Assembly (NCBI GenBank): GCA_958296235.1
Contig: OY282457.1
Span: forward strand, 3,529,338 to 3,593,337
Source of the DNA: an uncultured Candidatus Binatia bacterium
Lineage (GTDB): Bacteria > Desulfobacterota > Binatia > Bin18
Length of the DNA stretch: 64,000 bases
Direction of reading: 5' to 3'
Part shown: positions 8,320 through 15,602 of the stretch, one piece after another
Layout: each line of letters opens with the position of its first letter
Position numbering within the stretch: position 1 is the stretch's first letter
Notes under the pieces: generated by a model
Databases searched by the model: none
What the model was told of the DNA's origin: nothing
What the model saw: the letters and a program-made list of their open reading frames with translations, nothing else
Program-made: the position numbers and the translations under genes

Positions 8320-8733
8320 ATGTCAGACATCGTTGGCGGCTGTCTGTGCGGCAATATCCGTTATCGTTGTGATGAGGAACCGATGATGGTCGGGGTCTGC
8401 CACTGCAAAAATTGCCAAAAGCAAACCAGCACGTCCTTCTCGGTCCTGGTTGCGGTACCGAAGGGGTCGCTCAAAATTGAGGGCGCGCTGTCCACCTACA
8501 ACGACCAGGGATCGAGCGGCCAGGCGGTGATGCGGAAATTCTGCGGTCAGTGTGGCTCGCCGATCATGTCTGACGTGGAAGCCATACCAAACATGGATTT
8601 TCTCAAGGCCGGCACGCTCGACGATACCTCCTGGCTCAAACCCGAAGTTCAGTTCTGGTGCGACAGCGCTCAGTCCTGGCTCAAGCTGGATGACGCCATC
8701 GCGCAAATAGCCCAGAATCCGCCGATGGAGTAG
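8320..8733 (+). CDS. GFA-family zinc protein, second copy
   Basis: This 137-residue GFA-fold protein has GGCLCGNIRYRC, GVCHCKNCQKQ and KFCGQCGSPIM cysteine clusters. It is clearly diverged from the neighbour at 7798, so it is a separate paralog and not a recent duplicate. ATG 8320 is chosen because CAGGAGGTG lies just upstream; a longer TTG-initiated frame from 8215 has no family support. Zinc binding is well supported by the cysteines, while catalytic function is not established. Confidence 0.8.
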   Translation: MSDIVGGCLCGNIRYRCDEEPMMVGVCHCKNCQKQTSTSFSVLVAVPKGSLKIEGALSTYNDQGSSGQAVMRKFCGQCGSPIMSDVEAIPNMDFLKAGTLDDTSWLKPEVQFWCDSAQSWLKLDDAIAQIAQNPPME

Positions 8734-8824
8734 CCGTGTGGCCCTTGCCTTGTTGCCGGTAAAAGCCCTTGAGCCGCGAGGCACTTGTCGACTGGGGAAA
8801 AAGTGTGGGACGGGAGCGACCGAC

Positions 8825-9364
8825 GTGGCAAAGGATATTGAACGTATCCTGTTCACCGAGACCGATATCCGAGCCGGCCTGAGGCGCGTTGCCCAGGAAG
8901 TCGCAACCTCTTACCGGGACGCGCCCTGCACGGTGGTGTCGGTGCTCAAAGGCGGCTGTCTCTTTACGGCTGATATCATCCGCCTGCTTCCCTTTCCGCT
9001 CCGGCTGAGCTTTGCCGCGGTATCGAGTTATGGAGAGGGCACAACGGGTGGCAGGCTGAGCCTGGATTATTTCCCGACCGACCAGGAAATCCGGGAGCAG
9101 CGCATTCTCCTGGTTGATGACGTTCTTGATACGGGCCGGACGCTGATGTTTGTCCGCAACGCACTTTTGAAACAAGGAGCCCGGGAAGTCAAAACCTGTG
9201 TGCTGCTCGACAAGCCGGCCCGGCGGACAGTCACGCATGAAGCTGACTTTCGCGCGTTTGTCATCGAAGACGTGTTTGTGGTGGGGTATGGGCTCGACTT
9301 TGCCGGCCGTTATCGCAATCTGCCGTATATTGCCGTCTTACGGCCCGATGCCTATGCTGAGTAA
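8825..9364 (+). CDS. hpt: Hypoxanthine/purine phosphoribosyltransferase
   Basis: The 179-residue protein contains the PRPP-binding signature ILLVDDVLDTGRTL (about residues 95-108), an early VSVLKGGCLFTADIIR segment, the flexible-loop SYGEGTTGG, and a C-terminal FVVGYGLDFAGRYRNLPYI, the classical HPRT ending. It converts hypoxanthine or guanine plus PRPP to nucleotide in purine salvage. I take GTG 8825 as start because the family begins near IERILF and a GGGAG sequence precedes it; the frame remains open to 8738. It is transcribed toward a shared terminator at 9390-9426. Confidence 0.85.
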   Translation: MAKDIERILFTETDIRAGLRRVAQEVATSYRDAPCTVVSVLKGGCLFTADIIRLLPFPLRLSFAAVSSYGEGTTGGRLSLDYFPTDQEIREQRILLVDDVLDTGRTLMFVRNALLKQGAREVKTCVLLDKPARRTVTHEADFRAFVIEDVFVVGYGLDFAGRYRNLPYIAVLRPDAYAE

Positions 9365-9389
9365 GCCTGACTCACAGGGCATGACAAAC

Positions 9390-9426
9390 AAAAAAGGGGA
9401 CACGCCGCAGAGCGTGTCCCCCTTTT
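9390..9426. terminator. Bidirectional rho-independent terminator
   Basis: A GGGGACACGC / GCGTGTCCCC stem (9396-9405 with 9412-9421) and a 6-base loop are flanked by an A-run on the left and CTTTT on the right. It can therefore end transcription from both the phosphoribosyltransferase gene on the plus strand and the convergent peroxidase gene on the minus strand. Confidence 0.85.
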
Positions 9427-9448
9427 GATACGAAAATCCGAACAATAG

Positions 9449-10369
9449 TTACGAGAGCGCGGCGTCGAGCGTTTCCACTGATGGGGCAAAGTAGAACGAA
9501 CCGGAGGCCGGGTTGCTGTACGAGGTGAGCCGGTCGCGTTCCTGACCGTCCATACCGTACATGGCCCGCATCCGCTCGCGTAGTGGGGCCTGGCTCTTAC
9601 AGAATGCCATGAAGTACAGACCAACGGTGCCATCGTGGAAGGCATACGGGGTCGAACGGCGCGAAATCTCATCCCGCTTGGGGGTGCTGTCGTCGCCGGT
9701 TCTGCCCTCGCGCAGCTCGACATGCGAGAGATGGGAGGGGGAGGGCTGGGGGGACAGGCGGGTTGAGTCCGCCTTGGTCCGACCAAAAACCTTTTCCTGC
9801 TCTTCAACCGGCAGCAGATTAAAGGCTTCCAGGTCATGAATCCAACGCTGAGCGATAATGAAGCTCCCGCCCGCGCCCGGCTCGCCATCTGGAACGACAG
9901 CGACTTCAACGTCCCGCTCGGGCTCGGGGTTGCCGGTGCCATCTTTGAAGCCGGACAGGTCGAGCGAGTCGCCAAAGATGAAGGTCATGGTCTCGCGGGC
10001 CACCCGCATATGCCCTTTCAGGGCTTCCCGGGCATCCCACTGGGCTTTCCAGACCTCATCCTTTCTTTCGCTGTTCAGCCAGAACAGCAGCTCTTCCTGG
10101 GTGCCCTTGGCTTCCTTGCCACTGCCATCAATCGACTGGAACGTTTCGTAGGGCTGAAAATCGTTGGGCACATCATCCGTGAGGTCCGAGAGGAGTGATG
10201 GCCCGAGGCCGATGGTCAGATTGATGCCTTTGTCGGCGCAGTCTTTGCGCAACTGCTGGACCGCGGATTTGATCACACCCATATCAGCGCCGTCCAGGCG
10301 GCTGAGATGGACATACCACTGGTGCTGGCCCATGTTTCTATTGAGAACTGCTGGTTGGGGTGTTGCCAT
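9449..10369 (-). CDS. DyP-type haem peroxidase (YfeX-like)
   Basis: The 306-residue protein shows class B/YfeX-like DyP features: an N-terminal QHQWYVHL strand, FGDSLDLSGFKDGTGNP with the catalytic GxxDG aspartate near residue 150, the LSHVEL histidine expected to ligate haem (about residue 225), an RRSTPYAF segment and a closing GSFYFAPS. Length matches the E. coli YfeX type. No signal peptide or encapsulin-targeting tail is visible, so it should be cytoplasmic. It probably oxidises bulky aromatic or porphyrin substrates with peroxide. A GGAGGG ribosome-binding site precedes the ATG. Confidence 0.85.
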   Translation of the reverse strand: MATPQPAVLNRNMGQHQWYVHLSRLDGADMGVIKSAVQQLRKDCADKGINLTIGLGPSLLSDLTDDVPNDFQPYETFQSIDGSGKEAKGTQEELLFWLNSERKDEVWKAQWDAREALKGHMRVARETMTFIFGDSLDLSGFKDGTGNPEPERDVEVAVVPDGEPGAGGSFIIAQRWIHDLEAFNLLPVEEQEKVFGRTKADSTRLSPQPSPSHLSHVELREGRTGDDSTPKRDEISRRSTPYAFHDGTVGLYFMAFCKSQAPLRERMRAMYGMDGQERDRLTSYSNPASGSFYFAPSVETLDAALS

Positions 10370-10532
10370 AAGGCCCTCCTTACCTCCAAATTATTAGGAA
10401 TGAATATGCAGCCGTCTTATCTGAGAGCACTCAGGGCTGTCAAGAGATAAGGCGCTGCTCCAGCCGGCCTCTTGCGTGTGAAGCGGTGAGTCTCTACAAG
10501 AAAATGAACATTCACTCAGATGAGGGGGCCGT

Positions 10533-11798
10533 ATGCGAATAAGAAACCGGAGCGTTCTTTCTCTCACCGGCATACTGAGCCTGGTGGGCCTGTTGTCAGC
10601 TGGCGGGTATGCCCAGGACGGAGAGCCGCAACTACTGGACGGCTTTCTGCCGTACCGCAACGGCAGCCCCCAGATTGAGGGGATTACGCCCGGCATGACG
10701 CTGACCAAAGAGAATGTCCAGCTTGCCGAAAAGGTGTTGCCGCCAGAGATCGTTCGCGTTGTCCAGGCCGGAGACTTTGAGATTCCGGTCCAGGCCACAA
10801 CGGACTTTCCTATCCTTGAGGCCTATATGCAGGCGTCGATCAAACATGCCGGCCAAGTCCAACTTAGCGCAGATGGAGAACTCCAGAACTATATGCTGGG
10901 TCAGCCCTTCCCCCACATTGATCCCGCCGACCCGCAAGCCGGGCTCAAGGCCGCCTGGAATTACCGCATGCGCTATATGGGCGATACCATGACCACCCAA
11001 GGCGTCCTGCGCACGATCAACAGCGCCGGCAGTGTCGAACGTGCGGTAGACACGCGCTATTCGCGTCGGTACGGCATGTTCCGGCCGAACCCGGAATTCA
11101 ATGTACCGAAGTGGGAAAAGGAAGGGACGTGGTGGCGAGAACACTCGATTGTCATGAGCCCTCAGGACCTTGAAGGGGCGCAGAGTCTCACCTTTCACTA
11201 TGCGGCGGACACGACAAACCAGAAGGGCTGGGCCTACGATCCGCAGAGTCGTCGCACGCGGAGCATTGTCGTCAACCACCATGCGGCCTCATTTGAGGCG
11301 AGTTTTCTCATTGAAGATCATGCCGGCTTTCAGGGCTATCTGCACAACTATACCTGGAAGTATCTGGGCGAGCAGGTAGCGCTGGTGCCGGGCTTTATTG
11401 GCGGAACGCCCCCCGAGTATGGCGGCAAAGGGGGCTGGTATCCCCAATCTCCGTGGGAATTGCGCCAAGTCGTCGTTCTTGAAGCGACATCCAATGATGC
11501 CGGTCACCCGTATGGCACGCGGCGCTTTTACATTGATCGACAGATCTATTCGGTCCTGTGCGTCTTTGTGTATGACCGCGAGGGCACGCATTGGCGGACC
11601 TTGCTCCACACGTTTGGCGACCCGGCCGACGACCCGGACAATGCAGAGATAAAGGGCACGCATCTCCACTTGGGAAATGTGTGGATTGATTACAAAAGCA
11701 ATAGCGCCGCCCTGTGGACCGCGGATGAGGTCTTGATTAATAAACCCCTCAAACCCCGAAAGTTTACCGTCAAAGAGATGGTCCGTCTGGGAAAGTAA
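10533..11798 (+). CDS. DUF1329 family secreted protein
   Basis: The 421-residue precursor has a signal peptide ending near GYAQD (residues 25-29). The mature part shows DUF1329 hallmarks: GITPGMTLTKEN, ILEAYMQASIKHA, FPHIDPADPQAGLKAAWNY, the GWAYDPQSRRTR segment and RRFYIDRQIYSV. The fold is related to outer-membrane lipoprotein carriers. These proteins occur with DUF1302 outer-membrane proteins, as here, in hydrophobic-substrate or steroid-degradation regions of other bacteria. The next gene begins about 120 bases downstream, so the two form a pair. Substrate is unknown. Confidence 0.8.
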   Translation: MRIRNRSVLSLTGILSLVGLLSAGGYAQDGEPQLLDGFLPYRNGSPQIEGITPGMTLTKENVQLAEKVLPPEIVRVVQAGDFEIPVQATTDFPILEAYMQASIKHAGQVQLSADGELQNYMLGQPFPHIDPADPQAGLKAAWNYRMRYMGDTMTTQGVLRTINSAGSVERAVDTRYSRRYGMFRPNPEFNVPKWEKEGTWWREHSIVMSPQDLEGAQSLTFHYAADTTNQKGWAYDPQSRRTRSIVVNHHAASFEASFLIEDHAGFQGYLHNYTWKYLGEQVALVPGFIGGTPPEYGGKGGWYPQSPWELRQVVVLEATSNDAGHPYGTRRFYIDRQIYSVLCVFVYDREGTHWRTLLHTFGDPADDPDNAEIKGTHLHLGNVWIDYKSNSAALWTADEVLINKPLKPRKFTVKEMVRLGK

Positions 11799-11918
11799 AG
11801 CGTATGACTTCCTCTTGGGATGGACATCTCCCGCGCCGAGGGAGAGGCCGCAAGGCCCTCTGAGGAAGGCGAGCGATGCAAGGAAATGGGGCAAGTCGTG
11901 CCCGGTAGGCAAGAGACT

Positions 11919-13715
11919 ATGCAAGAGACGAGGCCGGCGCGTACTCCATCGCTCCGGCGACGGATCGGACTCCTCTCGATCGGCATGACCGTTGGCTTGT
12001 TGCTCTGGCCCGCCCTGCTACAGGCCCGCTTTCTGGACGAGGCCCAAACGCTGCGCTTTAACGGCCGGGTGTATAACCGCACGGCCATGGCAGTGGAGAA
12101 CGCGGGCGGGAATACACGTCTCCAGACGCCGTATAATGCCTTCAATATGCTCCAGAACCGCTCCTTCGTCCAAGTCGAATTGCGGCACGACTTGGTGGAC
12201 CTGGTTGAGGGCAGCTATGAGGGTCATCTCGGTGTGCTGGCGCCTCTGCTCAAGCCGCTTCAGTGGCTCCAGCTTGAAGACCTCAGTTATTTCATCACCT
12301 ACCGGGGGGAGTACGACGGTGTCTGGGATTATGGACCCGACGTGTTCAGCGAGCGCTTTCCCCTGCTCTCCAACTGTGGTCAGCCCAGTAAACAAAAACG
12401 GACCAGGCCGCGTCAGTATTGCTCGCGCGTCAACCCGCGCCGCAGCTTGCGCATGCGTCATCGGCTGTTTGAAGCCTATGTTGATCTGTCGTGGGAGGCG
12501 CTCTTTTTACGCATTGGACGCCAAAACCTGTCCTGGGGAGAGACCGACGCCTTTCGGCTGCTGGATCAGATCAATCCGCTCGATGCCAGCTTTGGCGGCT
12601 TCCTCGTTTCCCTGGAGGACCGCCGCGTGCCTCTGGACATGGTGCGGGCCGTGTACAGCTTTGAGGATGTCGGCCCCTTCTCCGAACTGAACATTGAGAG
12701 CTACGGGGCCTTTGACAAGAATATCTCCAGCCCGGTGCCGGTCGGCTCACCCTGGTCCACCCCGAACCCGCCGGGGATACGCAGTGTCGTCAAAAAGCCG
12801 GCGCAGAATTTCAAGGACACCCGAGGCGGCTTTCGCGTCACCGCCAGAGTGGGCGAGCTGACGCTCTCCGCGGCGCATTACTACACCTTTCTGGATGCGC
12901 CCGAGGTGCGTATTGTCACGCCCAGAAAGAATCCTCCGATCAGTCTGGAGAAGTTTAAGCAGGCATACAAAGACGGGCAGGCCTCTCAGTTCATCGTCGA
13001 TCACTTCCAGGCCAATGTGTTGTATCCGAAAATTGCAATCTCCGGTCTGACCGCCTCATTTCCCGTGCCGAAGTGGTACGCGATCATCCGCAGCGAGGCG
13101 GCTGTTTTCTGGGACGAGCCGTTCTTCAAGAACTCGGGCGCTACGCACCTCCTCGGACCGGTCCTGTCCGGCGACCAGATTACACCCGGTTACCGTCAGG
13201 TCGGGACCGACCCCGCCGGCTCGCCGCTGCTGTCGTATGAGAACGATATTGCCCACTCTCACGTGGTGCGCTGGGCGCTGGGCATCGACATCAATCGTTA
13301 TATTCGCGCCCTCAATCCCCAGCAGTCTTTTATTATCAGCGGGCAGATGTTCGGCACGCATATCGTCGATTTTAACGACACCTCGCCGGCGTCAGCCGGG
13401 CCGTACGGCTTTGGTCATTTTGCGATTCCGGTCAGCGAGCCGGGCAACCAGAACGGCTTCCTGGTCAATATCGATCAACACCAGTTTGTGAATACGCTGA
13501 GTATCTCGACCTCCTTCCGCTCCGGGGTGATTAAACCCCAGCTGGTTTTCTTTTACGACTGGCAGGGCTCCTGGCTCGTCCAGCCGGGAGTCACCCTGAC
13601 CCGCGATCCGTTCCGCCTGACGCTCCAGTACAACTATCTCGATGGCCAGTACAACGGCATCGGCTTGCTACGGGACCGGGACAATCTGATTACGCAGCTT
13701 GAGGTGGTGTTTTAG
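11919..13715 (+). CDS. DUF1302 family outer-membrane beta-barrel protein
   Basis: This protein of about 598 residues has a charged N-terminus, a hydrophobic signal (GMTVGLLLWPALLQA) and then alternating strands rich in aromatic residues, ending in a terminal aromatic VF as in beta-barrel proteins. The IGRQNLSWGETDAFRLLDQINP segment is typical of DUF1302. It probably forms an outer-membrane channel or receptor working with the preceding DUF1329 protein. ATG 11919 gives the best signal peptide; the frame continues upstream to 11820. Its last 26 bases overlap the convergent hisS gene. Confidence 0.75.
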   Translation: MQETRPARTPSLRRRIGLLSIGMTVGLLLWPALLQARFLDEAQTLRFNGRVYNRTAMAVENAGGNTRLQTPYNAFNMLQNRSFVQVELRHDLVDLVEGSYEGHLGVLAPLLKPLQWLQLEDLSYFITYRGEYDGVWDYGPDVFSERFPLLSNCGQPSKQKRTRPRQYCSRVNPRRSLRMRHRLFEAYVDLSWEALFLRIGRQNLSWGETDAFRLLDQINPLDASFGGFLVSLEDRRVPLDMVRAVYSFEDVGPFSELNIESYGAFDKNISSPVPVGSPWSTPNPPGIRSVVKKPAQNFKDTRGGFRVTARVGELTLSAAHYYTFLDAPEVRIVTPRKNPPISLEKFKQAYKDGQASQFIVDHFQANVLYPKIAISGLTASFPVPKWYAIIRSEAAVFWDEPFFKNSGATHLLGPVLSGDQITPGYRQVGTDPAGSPLLSYENDIAHSHVVRWALGIDINRYIRALNPQQSFIISGQMFGTHIVDFNDTSPASAGPYGFGHFAIPVSEPGNQNGFLVNIDQHQFVNTLSISTSFRSGVIKPQLVFFYDWQGSWLVQPGVTLTRDPFRLTLQYNYLDGQYNGIGLLRDRDNLITQLEVVF

Positions 13716-15051
13716 GCTGGAGCGCGGCGATGAGGTCGCCTTCACCCAGCGCTTGCTGCTCCCCGGTTGCCAGGTTTTTCAGGGTATAGCGCTGGCGTTC
13801 AACCTCGTCCGGGCCAAGAATCAGGGCATAGGGAATCTGCTGAGCAGCCGCGGCTGAGAGCTGGCGCTTGAGCCTGCTCTGTTCTGGATAGACCTCAACC
13901 GTAACGCCGGCCTGACGCAGGCGCGAGGCCAGTCCGACCGCCGGTGGCAGCGGGGTATCAGGCAGGACGCACACCATCACCCGGGCGGTCAGTTGCAGCG
14001 CCGGAAACATGTCTCGCTCTTCCATTAAGAGCAGGATACGTTCCAGACCCAGGGAAAAGCCGACCGCCGGAACCTGCTTGTTGCTGAACATGCCGACCAG
14101 GTTGTCGTAGCGTCCGCCACCGCCCAAGGAGCCGCTGAAGTCGGTTGAGACGACTTCAAAGATCGGGCCGGTATAATAGCTCAGACCTCGCGCCAGCGCC
14201 GGGGCCAGGCGAATATGCGAGCCTGCCGGGGCGTCCCCCGTCAAGGATAAAAGCGTTTCAAGCTCGTTAAGCGCCTGCTGCGCCTCGGGCTGCCATAACT
14301 GGCCGCGCAAAGTTTCCAGCGCGCTGTGATTGTCTGCCGCTGCTGAAGTCAGGGCGAGCAGACCTTGGGCCGACTCCTCGGCAATCCCGCGTTGCGTGAG
14401 TTCCGCCTGCACGCCGTCAACGCCGATTTTGTCCAGCTTATCAATGGCGATCAGGGCGGAAGCCTCAAGGCCGGGGTCAATGCCGGCCGTCCCGATCATG
14501 CTGCGCAGAATGACCCGGTGGTTAAGCGCAATGGAGAAATTTGAAAAGCCGAGTTCAAGCAGCGCGCTGCTGACCGCATTCATCACCTCTGCTTCGGCCA
14601 GCAGCGAGGTGGTGCCAGTCAGGTCAACATCGCACTGATAAAACTCACGAAAGCGACCTTTCGCCGGTCGGTCTGCCCGCCAGACCGGTTGAATCTGGTA
14701 ACGCTTGAACATCCTGGGCAGGCTGTTGCCGTACTGGGCCACGACGCGCGCCAGCGGAACCGTGAGATCGTAGCGCAGTCCCAGCTCAGCCAGGTCCTCA
14801 GCTTCGGGGGCTTGTTTTTCCAGGGCGCGGGTGAGTTTGTCGCCCCGGTGGAGGAGCCGAAAGAGGAGTTGGTCGCCCTCCTCGCCATACTTGCCCAACA
14901 GCGTGGTCAGATTTTCGATAGCCGGCGTTTCAAGGGGCAGAAACCCGTAGCGCTGAAAGACGTTCTCAATCTTCGCGACAACGTAGCGTCGTTTTGCCAC
15001 AGTCTCGGGTAAGTAATCTCGCGTGCCGCTGGGCGGCTTGGTACTCGGCAT
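13690..15051 (-). CDS. hisS: Histidyl-tRNA synthetase
   Basis: The 453-residue class II synthetase begins PSGTRDYLPE, with motif 1/2 regions around ALEKQAPEAEDLAELGLRYD and FKRYQIQPVWRADRPAKGR (motif 2 arginine). Histidine-A motif RGLSYYTGPIFE and the motif 3 region GGGGRYDNLVG plus VGFSLGLERI follow, then a C-terminal anticodon-binding domain of about 90 residues. It charges tRNA-His. ATG 15051 is used since upstream in-frame residues to 15096 do not fit the family. Length is slightly above the usual 420-430. Confidence 0.93.
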   Translation of the reverse strand: MPSTKPPSGTRDYLPETVAKRRYVVAKIENVFQRYGFLPLETPAIENLTTLLGKYGEEGDQLLFRLLHRGDKLTRALEKQAPEAEDLAELGLRYDLTVPLARVVAQYGNSLPRMFKRYQIQPVWRADRPAKGRFREFYQCDVDLTGTTSLLAEAEVMNAVSSALLELGFSNFSIALNHRVILRSMIGTAGIDPGLEASALIAIDKLDKIGVDGVQAELTQRGIAEESAQGLLALTSAAADNHSALETLRGQLWQPEAQQALNELETLLSLTGDAPAGSHIRLAPALARGLSYYTGPIFEVVSTDFSGSLGGGGRYDNLVGMFSNKQVPAVGFSLGLERILLLMEERDMFPALQLTARVMVCVLPDTPLPPAVGLASRLRQAGVTVEVYPEQSRLKRQLSAAAAQQIPYALILGPDEVERQRYTLKNLATGEQQALGEGDLIAALQPKTPPQAA

Positions 15052-15128
15052 ACGCTCACCTCGCATAGGAGTGATACCGGAGTGTATCCGTTCCAAAGAG
15101 CACTGTCAGGGGAGGGCTGGGTTCGGCA

Positions 15129-15475
15129 GTGTCTCAGTTTTCCGTTGCCTTTCCCCGTTGCTGGCTCAGCGCCCCCCACCCTGGCCCTCCCCCTCAAAGG
15201 GGGGAGGGAAGAACGACTCCCGCTCCCCCCTGACGTGTGATGCAGATTCCAGGGCTCGGCGGCCCCCGGTCGGTTCGGCCCTCACCCCACCCCCTCTCCC
15301 AGCGGGAGAGGGGCTCTTGTCTTTCCCTCTCCCCTGGAGGGAGAGGGTGGCCCTGAGCCTGTCGAAGGGCCGGGTGAGGGGGCGCACGGACCGCCTGGGG
15401 GCCTGCCACACAATGTGCATCACACGTTCAGAGGGGGAGGGAAGAACGACTCCCGCTCCCCTGGAGGGAAATGCC
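15129..15475. repeat. Intergenic palindromic repeat, copy A of a MITE-like family
   Basis: The element begins GTGTCTCAGTTTTCCGTTGC and contains, in order, a CCCTCCCCCTC/GGGGGAGGG palindrome, a GACGTGTGATGCAGATTCC spacer, a CCCTCTCCCAGCGGGAGAGGG palindrome and a CCTGAGCCTGTCGAAGGG segment. The same order occurs in copy D at 53856-54229. The right terminal AAACTGAGAC is missing, so this copy appears truncated or fused to the next repeat. It fills most of the gap between hisS and the symporter gene; no gene is seen in 15052-15602. Confidence 0.7.
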
Positions 15476-15481
15476 CACAGC

Positions 15482-15541
15482 ATGAGGAGCGCGGCCATCT
15501 TGGCCGCGATTATTTGCGGGCTGGAAGCCCGCACTCCTCAT
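15482..15541. repeat. REP-doublet-like inverted repeat
   Basis: ATGAGGAGCGCGG at the left and CCGCACTCCTCAT at the right are inverted with respect to each other. Between them lie two smaller palindromes, GCGGCCATCTTGGCCGC and GCGGGCTGGAAGCCCGC. This is the layout of an inverted REP pair. It lies directly after repeat copy A in the hisS-symporter gap. Confidence 0.6.
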
Positions 15542-15602
15542 TGAGGGCGCGTTTACGCCTTTGAGGGCTGGGGGGAGGGGAGATGCAAAGGGCGATACCC
15601 CC

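Noticed and set aside
9700..9780. A repeat-like G/C-rich insertion inside the DyP peroxidase gene (GGGAGGGGGAGGGCTGGG)
   Set aside because: Alignment by eye with YfeX shows the segment SPQPSPSHLSHVEL takes the place of the normal TPENRPANAHV segment and includes the haem histidine, so it is native coding sequence.
10394..10798. A 134-residue minus-strand frame overlapping the DUF1329 start
   Set aside because: It is antisense to a strongly supported signal-peptide gene and has no family-like features.
15150..15600. CRISPR array in the palindromic region after hisS
   Set aside because: Units have no constant spacer length and are palindromes of unequal size; no cas gene is nearby.
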